NCBI GenBank assembly: GCA_963719465.1
Contig: OY970386.1
Coordinates: 1,302,001-1,366,000, forward strand
From: JALHUB01 sp963719465
GTDB taxonomy: Bacteria; Chloroflexota; Dehalococcoidia; DSTF01; JALHUB01
DNA: 64,000 nt
Reading direction: 5' to 3'
Shown here piece by piece: positions 27,120-35,049 of the stretch (its first letter is position 1; each line of letters begins with the position of its first letter). The notes beneath the pieces were generated by a model. That model did no database searches. It was not told where the DNA came from and was given only the letters and a program-made list of their open reading frames with translations. The position numbers and the translations under genes are program-made.

Positions 27120-27139
27120 CTGAGGGATGAATCCCTCAG
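27120..27139. repeat. TTCA-loop palindrome, stem CTGAGGGA
   Basis: An 8-bp stem with loop TGAA (+ strand), between hspR-tail copies 3 and 4. The left flank TACTGTT is shared with 47165-47171 and the right flank CTTCCCCC with the other copies here. Confidence 0.85.
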
Positions 27140-27160
27140 CTTCCCCCTTCCCCACCCAGC

Positions 27161-27280
27161 TCATCGTCGGTCCTTCCGCTGGGGCTCGATGGGCGCGAGG
27201 AGGCGACGGTCGCGCAGGCCCTGCAGCTCGCGTCGCAGCTCTTCCATCTCTTCGTTCATCTCCTGGATGCGCTGGTTCAT
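27161..27280 (-). CDS. Repeated hspR tail, copy 3: possible 39-aa microprotein
   Basis: 120 bp that repeats the last 40 codons of hspR. It begins ATG and ends TGA, encoding MNQRIQEMNEEMEELRREL plus a basic end, an intact 39-aa coiled-coil frame. It differs from the hspR end by conservative changes (LE to ME, D to E, D to G, R to Q). Upstream is a palindrome and no strong ribosome-binding site, so translation is uncertain. If made, it would be a free copy of the HspR C-terminal helix. Confidence 0.4.
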   Translation of the reverse strand: MNQRIQEMNEEMEELRRELQGLRDRRLLAPIEPQRKDRR

Positions 27281-27290
27281 GCTTTCGGCA

Positions 27291-27310
27291 CTGAGGGTTG
27301 AAACCCTCAG
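27291..27310. repeat. TTCA-loop palindrome, stem CTGAGGGT
   Basis: An 8-bp stem with loop TGAA on +, lying 10 bases from hspR-tail copy 3. The innermost pair is T-A instead of A-T as in 27120-27139, a compensatory change. Confidence 0.85.
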
Positions 27311-27333
27311 CTTGCCTCCCTTCCCCACCCAGC

Positions 27334-27453
27334 TCATCGTCGGTCCTTCCGCTGGGGCTCGATGGGCGCGAGGAGGCGGCGGTCGCGCAGGTCCTGCAGC
27401 TCGCGTCGCAGGTCCTCGAGCTCTTCGTTCATCTCCTGGATTCGCTGGTTCAT
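27334..27453 (-). CDS. Repeated hspR tail, copy 2: possible 39-aa microprotein
   Basis: 120 bp repeating the hspR end almost exactly: it encodes MNQRIQEMNEELEDLRRELQ and then a 19-residue basic end, with a single residue change (R to Q) against HspR. The match to hspR begins precisely at the ATG. It is followed by a G-rich linker (GCTGGGTGGGGAAGGG in its sense) and then the next palindrome. As with copy 3, translation is unproven. Confidence 0.4.
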   Translation of the reverse strand: MNQRIQEMNEELEDLRRELQDLRDRRLLAPIEPQRKDRR

Positions 27454-27465
27454 TTTGTTACCATT

Positions 27466-27485
27466 CTGAGGGATGAATCCCTCAG
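27466..27485. repeat. TTCA-loop palindrome, stem CTGAGGGA
   Basis: Sits between the hspR stop (27501) and tail copy 2 (27453). Loop TGAA on +, flank CCATT on the left. Confidence 0.85.
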
Positions 27486-27500
27486 CCTCCCCCTCCCCAC

Positions 27501-27866
27501 TCATCGTCGGTCCTTCCGGCGGGGCTCGATGGGCGCGAGGAGGCGGCGGTCGCGCAGGTCCTGCAGCTCGCGTCGCAGGTCCTCGAGCTCTTCGTTCATC
27601 TCCTGGATTCGCTGGTTCATACGCAGGATCACCTCCGCGCCTGCCAGGTTCACGCCCAGGTCGTCGATGAGGCGGTGGATCTGCCGCAGCCGCGCTATGT
27701 CGGCGATGGAGTACAGCCGTATGCGCCCCTGCGACCGCGACGGCTTCAGCACGCCCATGCGCTCGTAGTACCGCAGCGTCTGGGCGTGCATGCCGACCAT
27801 CCGCGCCGCGACGCTGATCACGTAGCAGGGCGCTTCCTCGTCCGAGCCTTCGAAATCGTTTGCCAC
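27501..27866 (-). CDS. hspR: HspR, MerR-family heat-shock repressor
   Basis: 121 aa. MerR-type winged helix: YVISVAARMVGMHAQTLRYYERMGVLKPSRSQGRIRLYSIADIARLRQIHRLIDDLGVNLAG (about residues 15-75), then a coiled-coil tail (MNQRIQEMNEELEDLRREL). HspR binds HAIR-like inverted repeats with DnaK and represses chaperone genes. It is encoded in the operon it presumably controls (dnaJ-htrA-hspR-clpC). Its last 120 bases, from an internal Met codon to the stop, are repeated downstream (27334-27453, 27161-27280, trace at 27091). No dnaK is in the window. Confidence 0.92.
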   Translation of the reverse strand: MANDFEGSDEEAPCYVISVAARMVGMHAQTLRYYERMGVLKPSRSQGRIRLYSIADIARLRQIHRLIDDLGVNLAGAEVILRMNQRIQEMNEELEDLRRELQDLRDRRLLAPIEPRRKDRR

Positions 27867-27867
27867 G

Positions 27868-28821
27868 TTACTTTCCTTCTTGCAAGACCGCCGTCGTCCG
27901 GCGCAGCTTGCCTTCGCGCAGGAACGCCAGCCGCAAGCTCGACGCCGACGCTTCGTTCGCCGCCGTCGCCACCGCCTCGGCCGACGTGACCGGCTTGCCT
28001 TCGACCTCGACTATGACGTCGGAGACATGCAGACTGGCCCGCGCCGCCGGGCTGTCCGGAACGATCTCCAGCACGAGAACGCCCTGCTGCTGCTTCAGGC
28101 CAGCACGTCGCTGGACGTCAGCGTCAATCGGCGTCGGGATGCCGCCGATGCCGAGCCGGTGCTGCTCATGGCGGCGGATCTCCTCCAGCCGCGACAGCAC
28201 GTCGAGCGCCCGGCTTGTCGGGACGGCAAAACCGACGCCGCGGGCGAACGGCAGGACGGCGGTCGTTATGCCGACGACACGGCCGTCGGCGTCGACGAGC
28301 GGCCCGCCGGAGTTGCCCGGGTTGACCGGCGTGTCCATCTGGATGAGGTCGGCCAGCCGAAAGGCCGGCCCGGCCTCCAGCGTGCGCCCCAGCGCGCTGA
28401 CGACGCCCGCCGTCACCGTCCAGTTCAGCCCGAACGGGTTGCCAATCGCGATGACGAGCTGCCCGACCCGCAACGGCCGCGAGTTCAGCTCCGCCACCGG
28501 CAGCCCAACCGCGCCGATGCGTAGTACCGCCAGGTCGTTCGCCGGGTCCGCGTATTCGACGCCGGCCTGGAAGCTGCGACCGTCCGGTAGCGTTACCCGC
28601 ACCAGGTTTATGTCTCGGACGACGTGCTCGTTGGTCAGGATGCGACCGTCGGAGGCGAAGATGACGCCGGAGCCCAGGCCCTCGCCGCCGCGTTGATTGC
28701 GCCCGCGCCTCTGTCCGACGACCTCGATTCGCACGACCGCCGGCCCGACGGTTTCCGCCGCCCGGCTCACCGCCTCGGAATAGGCGTCGAGCGCTCGTTT
28801 TTCGCTCGTATTTGCTGCCAT
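27868..28821 (-). CDS. HtrA/DegP-like serine protease without a signal peptide
   Basis: 317 aa. Trypsin-like fold with catalytic His66 (ILTNEHVVRD), Asp96 (ADPANDLAVL) and Ser171 (VNPGNSGGPLVDADG), followed by one PDZ domain (about residues 220-310, GVLVLEIVPDSPAARASLHVSDVIVEVEGKPV). The N-terminus has no signal peptide or membrane anchor, unlike most HtrA proteins, so it should act in the cytoplasm on damaged proteins. This fits its place between dnaJ and hspR in the heat-shock operon. It abuts hspR (1-base gap) and dnaJ (5-base gap). Confidence 0.92.
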   Translation of the reverse strand: MAANTSEKRALDAYSEAVSRAAETVGPAVVRIEVVGQRRGRNQRGGEGLGSGVIFASDGRILTNEHVVRDINLVRVTLPDGRSFQAGVEYADPANDLAVLRIGAVGLPVAELNSRPLRVGQLVIAIGNPFGLNWTVTAGVVSALGRTLEAGPAFRLADLIQMDTPVNPGNSGGPLVDADGRVVGITTAVLPFARGVGFAVPTSRALDVLSRLEEIRRHEQHRLGIGGIPTPIDADVQRRAGLKQQQGVLVLEIVPDSPAARASLHVSDVIVEVEGKPVTSAEAVATAANEASASSLRLAFLREGKLRRTTAVLQEGK

Positions 28822-28826
28822 TATCG

Positions 28827-29819
28827 TTATACGCCGAGGGCTTTGAGCTCCTCGAACAGTTTCTCCTCTTTCGATGATAGCTTCTCGGGCAGGACCACCT
28901 TCACCTTAGCGAACAGGTTCCCCCGCTTCGTGTTGCCGTCGTGGTGCGGCATGCCCAGCCCGCGCAGGCGGAATGTCTTGCCGTTCTGCGTCAGCTTCGG
29001 TATCGTGAGCGCCACCTCGCCTTTGAGCGTCTTCACGCGCGACTCGCCGCCAAGGACCGCCGCGCTCAGCGGCACCTCGACCTCCGTGTGCAGGTCGTCG
29101 CCGCGCCTTTCGAAACGCTCATGCGGACGCACCTTGACGCGCAGGTAAACGTCGCCGATTGATTCGCCGCGAATCCTGACCCTCGCCCCGTCGGCAACTC
29201 CCGCCGGTATCTTCGCTTCGATCCGGTGCGGCTTCATCACCGTGCCCTGTCCGTTGCAGGTGTGGCATACCGCGCCCGCGACCTCGCCGCTGCCGCCGCA
29301 GGTGGGGCAGCGCTCCTGGCTGTTTATCTCGAAGACGCGCGTCGTGCCGTTGAACGCCTCCTCCAGCGTAATCTCCACCGGCGCCTCGGTTGCGCGCGGT
29401 TGCTGACGAGCCCGAGGGCCGCCGCCGCGGAACAGGTCGAACAGGTTCTCGACGCCGGGGATGTCGGAGAACTCGAAACTCCCCGACCGCCCGGCGCCTG
29501 CTCCGGGGCCGCCGCCGAAGTCGAACGTGTAGTACTGCTGCCCGCCGCGTCCGCCGCGGGCGCGGGCCTGCCGCTGCGCCTCTTCGATCTGGTCGGCCAT
29601 CTCCCAGCGATCGCCGTAGCGGTCGTACTTCTTGCGCTTCTCCGCGTCGGAGAGCACTTCGTAGGCGGCGTTGACCTCCTTGAAGCGCGATTCGGCCCCC
29701 TTGTCGCCGGGGTTGACATCCGGGTGCAGCTTCCGCGCCAGCCTTCGATACGCCTGGCGGATCTCTTTGTCGCTGGCGCTTCTGTTTACGCCCAGCGTTT
29801 CGTAGAAGTCACGTGTCAT
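28827..29819 (-). CDS. dnaJ: DnaJ-type co-chaperone with a reduced zinc finger
   Basis: 330 aa. J domain at residues 3-70 with the HPD motif (RKLHPDVNPG), a Gly/Phe-rich linker (FDFGGGPGAGAGRSGSFEF), then a zinc region with only two CXXCXGXG motifs (CPTCGGSG and CHTCNGQG) instead of four, and the two C-terminal beta-barrel domains (IPAGVADGARVRIRGESIGDVYLRVKV and onward). One of the two usual zinc centres is missing, so it lies between DnaJ and CbpA types. First gene of the operon; its promoter overlaps the palindrome at 29860-29876. Confidence 0.92.
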   Translation of the reverse strand: MTRDFYETLGVNRSASDKEIRQAYRRLARKLHPDVNPGDKGAESRFKEVNAAYEVLSDAEKRKKYDRYGDRWEMADQIEEAQRQARARGGRGGQQYYTFDFGGGPGAGAGRSGSFEFSDIPGVENLFDLFRGGGPRARQQPRATEAPVEITLEEAFNGTTRVFEINSQERCPTCGGSGEVAGAVCHTCNGQGTVMKPHRIEAKIPAGVADGARVRIRGESIGDVYLRVKVRPHERFERRGDDLHTEVEVPLSAAVLGGESRVKTLKGEVALTIPKLTQNGKTFRLRGLGMPHHDGNTKRGNLFAKVKVVLPEKLSSKEEKLFEELKALGV

Positions 29820-29840
29820 CCGTCCACCTCAAACACATTA

Positions 29841-29899
29841 TCGACCATAATGAGGCTGCTGTCAAGATACTTGACAATGGTATTGTAAGGCTATATCCT
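29841..29899. promoter_or_regulatory. Divergent heat-shock promoters sharing a palindromic operator
   Basis: A perfect palindrome TGTCAAG-ATA-CTTGACA (29860-29876) supplies the -35 box of both promoters. Rightward: TTGACA 29871-29876, 17-bp spacer, TATCCT 29894-29899 (to hsp20). Leftward, read on minus: TTGACA (29860-29865), 17-bp spacer, GATAAT (29837-29842) (to dnaJ). CTTGACA-N7-TGTAAGG (29870-29890) resembles the HAIR operator CTTGAGT-N7-ACTCAAG bound by HspR. The boxes are directly visible; HspR binding is inference. Confidence 0.72.
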
Positions 29900-30006
29900 A
29901 ATGACGAAGGCGCACAGTTGCCTGAGAGGCAATGATTGTGATAGCATCTCCTGCGATTCTGGTAGATGGCCAGGCCGGAGGGGGAGACAATAAGCGGAGG
30001 AGAAAG

Positions 30007-30498
30007 ATGGCTGACATAGTTCGATGGGACCCGTATCGAGAGGTAGCCAGGATGACGCGGATGATGGACCGCATGTTCGGCGACATGCCTCAGCTCTGGC
30101 GAGGCGAGTTCGACGGCGGCGAAGGGACGTTCCCGCTCGATCTCTATGAGACCGACAACGAGATCGTGATTCACGGAACGCTGCCCGGCGTCAAGCCGGA
30201 GGACGTCGACATCACTATCAGCGGCGATCTGCTGACGATCAAGGGCGAGACGAAGCGGGAGGAAGAGACGAAGCGTCGCAACTACTACCGCCAGGAGTCC
30301 TGGCACGGGAGCTTCGTTCGTTCGATCACGCTGCCCACGCAGGTGAACGCCGACAAGGCGGAGGCGACGTTCGAGGACGGCATCCTTAAGCTCACCATCC
30401 CGAAGGCGGAGTCCGCCCGGCCCAAGACGATCACCGTAAAGCCGTCGAAGATGGTAGAGGGTGAGCACAAGACGACGACCGGAAGCCAGAAGCGCTAA
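30007..30498 (+). CDS. Small heat-shock protein, Hsp20 family
   Basis: 163 aa. Alpha-crystallin domain from about residue 40 to 135: FPLDLYETDNEIVIHGTLPGVKPEDVDITISGDLLTI and the closing strand motif ATFEDGILKLTIPK (A-x-x-x-n-G-v-L family signature). The N-terminus is short (MADIVRWDPYREVARMTRMM) and the C-terminal tail is Lys-rich. ATP-independent holdase that binds unfolding proteins. ATG 30007 follows GGAGGAGAAAG. Divergent from the dnaJ operon with a shared palindromic operator. A hairpin terminator follows. Confidence 0.94.
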   Translation: MADIVRWDPYREVARMTRMMDRMFGDMPQLWRGEFDGGEGTFPLDLYETDNEIVIHGTLPGVKPEDVDITISGDLLTIKGETKREEETKRRNYYRQESWHGSFVRSITLPTQVNADKAEATFEDGILKLTIPKAESARPKTITVKPSKMVEGEHKTTTGSQKR

Positions 30499-30522
30499 AG
30501 AGCGCTCCCGGCTATCGACTCG

Positions 30523-30551
30523 GAGGCCTGGGCCCAGCGGGACCGGGCCTC
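30523..30551 (+). terminator. Hairpin after hsp20
   Basis: GAGGCCTGG (30523-30531) pairs with CCGGGCCTC (30543-30551), a 9-bp stem with one G-T pair, followed by a weak T tract (TTGCTATCTGT). Confidence 0.55.
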
Positions 30552-30614
30552 TTGCTATCTGTCTCGTTTGACCCTCCAACAGGCCAATGGCAAACTGGAG
30601 GTCGAGGCAAACAC

Positions 30615-31805
30615 ATGTCCGATCTCCCGCCCCCGCCTGCCAACAGGCCCGGCAGGCGCTCCGCCGCGTTGCGTCGCTCCTGGCCGCTCATCCCCGCCGT
30701 GCTCGTCCTTCTCGCCTTCGGACTCGGGCTCGGCTTCACGGCTTTCGGGCGCGCCGCCGTCACAAGCGCTTTCTTCTTTCCCGATATGATGGCCCCGCTG
30801 CCGATCCGTCCCGTCACCTGGACGACCGCGACGCCGGTCAAGGAGTCGATCACGATCGATTACGACGGCAAGGAGATGCCTTGCGACATCTACCGGCCCG
30901 GCGACGGCGCCCGCCACGGCGCCATGATCCTCTCGCCCGGCGCGCCGCCGCTCGCTCCCGACGACTCGCGCCTGATTCGACTCGCCGGGGACGTGGCCCG
31001 CGCCGGCTTCGTCATGCTTGTCCCCTTCTCGCCTGACCTGAACGACGAGATGATCTACCCCAGCGAGGTCGACGCCCTCGTGAAAGAGTTCCAGTACCTG
31101 GAAGCGCAACCCTACGTGAAACCGGACAAGATCGGTTTCATTGGCGTCAGCGTGGGGTCGCCGCTGGCGCTGCTCGCCGCCACCGATTGGCACATCAACG
31201 ACCGGGTCGCCTACGTCGTCTCCTTCGGCGGCTACTACGACGCCAACAACGTCCTCAAGGCGACGACGACGCACACGATCTCTTACGACGGCGTCAATGA
31301 AAGCTGGACGCCCAGCGATCACACCGTCGAAGTTATGTACAAGCAGATCATCAATCGTCTGGACGACGCCTACGACCGCGACGTGTTGACAAACGTGCTG
31401 ATTGACGGCGACCCCGACGCGTCCCACGGCCTGCTGATGATGACGCCGGAAGGCTGGGCCGCCTACGACCTGCTGACGAACACCGACCCGTCACAGGAGG
31501 AGGCGCTGCTGCAAAGGCTGCCGGCTGCCCCTCGGCAGGCGCTGAGCGACCTGTCGCTGGACGGCAAGCTCTCGGGACTGAAGGCGGAGACGTTCATCCT
31601 CCACGATAAGACCGATCATTACGTGCCGTACACGGAGTCGCGCATGCTCCGCGACGCGCTGCAGGGGCAGGTGAAGGTGCACTTCACCGAAGTCGACATC
31701 TTCCAGCACGTGGAGCCGACTATCAACCGTTCAGCCCACACGCTTGTCGTCGACAGCGCCAAGCTGTACATGCATTTCCTCCAGATACTGACCCAATTCC
31801 ACTGA
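30615..31805 (+). CDS. Membrane-anchored alpha/beta hydrolase
   Basis: 396 aa. A Pro-rich cytoplasmic start, one transmembrane segment (about residues 21-45, LIPAVLVLLAFGLGLGFTAF), then a dienelactone-hydrolase-like domain. Nucleophile elbow GFIGVSVGSPLALLA (Ser of GVSVG); likely acid in ILHDKTDHYVPY and His in VDIFQHVEP. The N-terminal anchor would leave the catalytic domain outside the cell. The start at 30615 (MSDLPPPP) was chosen over 30552, whose extra residues overlap the hsp20 terminator. Substrate unknown. Stands alone. Confidence 0.78.
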   Translation: MSDLPPPPANRPGRRSAALRRSWPLIPAVLVLLAFGLGLGFTAFGRAAVTSAFFFPDMMAPLPIRPVTWTTATPVKESITIDYDGKEMPCDIYRPGDGARHGAMILSPGAPPLAPDDSRLIRLAGDVARAGFVMLVPFSPDLNDEMIYPSEVDALVKEFQYLEAQPYVKPDKIGFIGVSVGSPLALLAATDWHINDRVAYVVSFGGYYDANNVLKATTTHTISYDGVNESWTPSDHTVEVMYKQIINRLDDAYDRDVLTNVLIDGDPDASHGLLMMTPEGWAAYDLLTNTDPSQEEALLQRLPAAPRQALSDLSLDGKLSGLKAETFILHDKTDHYVPYTESRMLRDALQGQVKVHFTEVDIFQHVEPTINRSAHTLVVDSAKLYMHFLQILTQFH

Positions 31806-31930
31806 ACGCGCCTGTCCAGGCCGCCCAATCCTTGACTTTCTCCGCAACGTCGGTGAATACTGCCATCGAAGACTCGACACCGGTTTCCGGAATTGGCGCT
31901 CGCTAGCCGGGAGATCTGAAGAAGGTTCAG

Positions 31931-32218
31931 ATGACAAAGTGGCGGCTTCTCACCGACCACGCGCTCGTGCTCATAGAGGTCGGGCGGCATCCCCACTCGA
32001 CGCTGCGTGAAATCGCCCAATCCGCCGGAATAACCGAGCGCGCCGCCCTGTCGATCCTGCGGGCGCTGGAGGAAGATGGGCTGATCAGCCGCGAACGTCA
32101 GGGGCGACGCAACCGCTACTGGCTGCACTACGGCGCCATCCTCCGCGAGCGCCGCGAAGGCGGCATGACAGTGCTGCAGCTATCAGAGATGCTGGCGAGC
32201 ATCGCCGGCCGCGCCTGA
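31931..32218 (+). CDS. Winged helix-turn-helix transcriptional regulator
   Basis: 95 aa, one compact wHTH domain: LIEVGRHPHSTLREIAQSAGITERAALSILRALEEDGLISRERQGRRNRYWLHY. The recognition helix and beta-wing (RQGRRNRY) are clear, resembling ArsR/MarR-type or IclR N-terminal domains. No ligand domain is attached, so it either dimerises through its last helix or acts with a partner. Preceded by GAAGAAGG. Convergent with the thiolase gene. Target unknown. Confidence 0.8.
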   Translation: MTKWRLLTDHALVLIEVGRHPHSTLREIAQSAGITERAALSILRALEEDGLISRERQGRRNRYWLHYGAILRERREGGMTVLQLSEMLASIAGRA

Positions 32219-32251
32219 CGCCCGCCGGGGCCCTGCCGGCGAGCCGTTCTT

Positions 32252-33505
32252 CTAGTAGTCTTCTCGCTCCCACGCCGCGGCGTAGCCCATGCCGCTTCCC
32301 TGGCATAGCGTCGTCAGCGCCCAGCGGCCGCCGTTTTGCCGCAACTGGAAGCCGGCCGTCGTCACCAGCCGCGCGCCCGACGCTCCGAGCGGGTGTCCGA
32401 GCGCAATCGCGCCGCCCCAGCGGTTCATCCTCTCGACCACCTTGTCGGACGCCTTCAGCTCGCGGATCCAGTAGTTGACGACGCAGGAGAAAGCCTCGTT
32501 CAACTCGATTACGTCGAAGTCCTCCAGCTTCATGCCCGTCCTCTTCAGCAACTTCGCCGTCGCCCAGCGCGGCCCGACGCCCATGACATAGGGGTCGACG
32601 CCAATTGTCGCGGATGAGCGGTATGTCAGGAGGGGCTTCCAGCCGCGCTCCTTCGCGATCTCCTTCGTCGTGATCAGCGTGAGCGAGCCGCCGTCGTTCC
32701 GTGGGCAGGAGTTGCCGGCGGTCACGAAGCCGTCCTCCTTCATGATCGGCTTGAGCTGGCTCAGCGCCTCGATGTTCGTTCCGCGGCGGGGCCCCTGGTC
32801 CTTGCCAATCGTCTCGCTGCTGCCGTCCTCGTAGTTGATGGTGACTGGCATGATCTCGCTATTGAACTTGCCCGCGTCCTGCGCCGCCACCGCCAGCGTG
32901 TGGCTGCGCAGCGCCCATTCGTCCGCCTCCTGACGCGTGATGCCGAACTGGGCGTGCAGGTTCTCCGCCGTCCAGAGCATGTTCATCAAGCGCTGGTCCT
33001 TCAGCTCGAACCACCACGGCAGCAGCTTGGCGTCCTTCCAGTCGTCCGGATAGGGCGTCTCGCCGACGGGCGGCTTCGGGCCCAGGAACGCGCGAGGCGG
33101 CGCCGGCAGCCCCGCCGCTTCCTCCGGCGGCACGACAGTCTGACGGTCCATGGTCTCGATGCCGCCGGCGAGGATGATGTCCGCGCCGCCGCAGGCAACG
33201 CACTGGCACGCCTCGACCGTCGTCTGGAGGGAGCTGGCGCACTGGGTGTTCACGTCTGTCCCCCAGATGCTGTCCGGCAGACCGGCCTCGATCATGTACG
33301 TCCTGGCCTTCGTGTGTCGGGACGCCAGATGGACGGACCCGATATGCACCTCGTCTACGTCGCCGGCGTCGAGGTTGTTTCGACGGATGATCTCCTTGAA
33401 CAGCGGGACCATCAGGTCGACGTGCGATATGGCGCGAAAGACGCCGCGTCGTCCGGCGCGGCCGAAGGGCGTGCGAAGTCCATCAACGACGACTGCTTCT
33501 CTCAT
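32252..33505 (-). CDS. Thiolase / acetyl-CoA acetyltransferase
   Basis: 417 aa. Nucleophilic Cys in VNTQCASSLQT (about residue 90), the His of GGAIALGHPLGASGARL and the second Cys in ALTTLCQGSGMG, the full thiolase triad. The start at 33505 (MREAVVVDGLRTPFGRAGRRG) follows GGAGACAAACC and is the classic thiolase start. Transfers acetyl between CoA thioesters in beta-oxidation or its reverse. A paralog with the same layout lies immediately upstream (33701-34952). Confidence 0.92.
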   Translation of the reverse strand: MREAVVVDGLRTPFGRAGRRGVFRAISHVDLMVPLFKEIIRRNNLDAGDVDEVHIGSVHLASRHTKARTYMIEAGLPDSIWGTDVNTQCASSLQTTVEACQCVACGGADIILAGGIETMDRQTVVPPEEAAGLPAPPRAFLGPKPPVGETPYPDDWKDAKLLPWWFELKDQRLMNMLWTAENLHAQFGITRQEADEWALRSHTLAVAAQDAGKFNSEIMPVTINYEDGSSETIGKDQGPRRGTNIEALSQLKPIMKEDGFVTAGNSCPRNDGGSLTLITTKEIAKERGWKPLLTYRSSATIGVDPYVMGVGPRWATAKLLKRTGMKLEDFDVIELNEAFSCVVNYWIRELKASDKVVERMNRWGGAIALGHPLGASGARLVTTAGFQLRQNGGRWALTTLCQGSGMGYAAAWEREDY

Positions 33506-33593
33506 GGTTTGTCTCCTTCCGGGGGGAAATATCTGCTCTAAACTCAGAATATTAGCGGCGTGGTTACACGTCAAACGGCGCAGAGAAGTTGTT

Positions 33594-33621
33594 GCAGGCG
33601 AGACGTTCCAGTCTCGCCTGC
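33594..33621. repeat. Long perfect hairpin between thiolases
   Basis: GCAGGCGAGAC-GTTCCA-GTCTCGCCTGC, an 11-bp perfect stem with a 6-nt loop, in the gap between the two thiolase genes. Probably a dispersed repeat rather than a terminator because no T tract follows on either strand. Confidence 0.7.
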
Positions 33622-33639
33622 GGGGTCAAGCGGAAAACG

Positions 33640-33665
33640 GAGGGCCGGACAAGCGTCCGGCCCTC
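33640..33665 (-). terminator. Terminator of the second thiolase gene
   Basis: GAGGGCCGGAC-AAGC-GTCCGGCCCTC, an 11-bp perfect stem. On the minus strand it is followed by CGTTTTCC, fitting termination of the leftward gene ending at 33701. Confidence 0.65.
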
Positions 33666-33700
33666 GATCGTTCGTGTTTTCGCCCTTCCGGGCGCCGATT

Positions 33701-34952
33701 CTAGTAGTCTTCGCGCTCCCACATCGCCGCGTAGCCCATGCCCAGGCCCTGGCACAGCGTGGTCAGCGCCCAGCGACCGCCGTTGTCCTGGAGCTGGTGG
33801 GCAGCGGTGGTGATGAGGCGCGGGCCGGTACCGCCCAGCGGGTGGCCGATGGCGATGGCGCCGCCCCAGCGGTTGATCTTCTCGACCACCTTGTCAGACA
33901 GCTTGAACTCGTTGATGAAGTAGTTGACGACGCAGGCGAAGGCCTCGTTGCACTCGATCACGTCGAAGTCTTCAACCTTCATGTTGTTGCGCTCGAGCAG
34001 CTTCTTGGTGGCCCAGCGGGGGCCGATGCCCATAACGTCCGGGTCGACGCCGACTGCCGCCGAGCCGCGGTAGGTGACCATAGGCTTCCAGCCGCGCTGC
34101 TTGGCGATCTCCTTCGTCGTGACGATGCAGAGGGTAGCGCCGTCGTTCTGAGGGCAAGAGTTGCCGGCGGTCACGAAACCGCCCTCTTTGAAGACGGGCC
34201 GCAGGCCGGCCAGCGCCTCCATGTTGGTCTCGGGGCGCGGGCCCTGGTCCTTGCTGATCGTCTCGCTAGTGCCGTCCTTGTAGTTGATGGTGACCGGCAA
34301 GAATCTCATCGTCGAAACGGCCCTCGGCGACGGCCTTGCAAGCGAGCATCTGGCTGCGGAGCGACCACTCGTCGGCTTCCTGGCGGGTGATGCCGTAGCG
34401 CTCGTGCACGTTCTCAGCCGTGTAGAGCATGTTGAAGATCTGCGGGTTCTTGACGGCGAACCAGGGCGTTATAAGGTCGGCGTCCTTCCATTCTGGCGGA
34501 TACGCCAGGTCGGACTTGGGCGGCATGAGCATAGCCATCACTCCTCCGCCCTTGACGCCGTTCATCTCTTCCGGCGTAGTCATGCCCTGGCGGCCCATCG
34601 TCTCGATGCCGCCGGAGAGGATGATGTCGGCTGAGCCGCACATGATCCTCTCGCAGGCTTCGGCAGTCGTGTGGAGGCCGCTGGCGCACTGCGTGTTAAC
34701 GTCCGACCCCCAGATGTTGTCGCCGAAACCGGCCTCGAACAGGTACTGGCGGCACTTGCTCATCGGCGACACGATGCCGGCCGAGCCGACGTGGAACTCG
34801 TCAACGTCCTTGGGGTCGAGGTTGTTGCGCTTCAGGATGTGCTTGATCAGCGGCACCATCAGCTCAGAATGGGTGATCGAGCGGAACACGCCTCTTCTGC
34901 CCGCTCGGCCGAATGGCGTTCTCACGCCATCAATTACTACTGCGTCTCTCAT
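33701..34952 (-). CDS. Second thiolase, frameshifted in the middle
   Basis: 416 aa once one base is removed. The front (34952 leftward: MRDAVVIDGVRTPFGRAGRRG, catalytic Cys in NTQCASGLHT) and the back (PVTINYKDGTSETISKDQ to ALTTLCQGLGMG) lie in different frames. The shift is one extra base at 34298: after FDDEIL the paralog continues straight into PVTINY. Both halves are fully conserved, so decay, if any, is very recent. The protein is closely related to the neighbour at 32252-33505, a tandem duplication. Likely CoA thiolase. Confidence 0.88.
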
Positions 34953-35049
34953 TGGAAAAAATTCCTCCCTTTCAAGAGTGGCATTTACACTACCCTACGA
35001 AATCAGCATAGGGATGAGGGCGTTATTGGTCAACATATTGTGCGGGCTT

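Noticed and set aside
27091..27620. A CRISPR array
   Set aside because: The repeated units are 120-bp coding segments with 50-bp linkers, not short repeats with unique spacers, and no cas gene is present.
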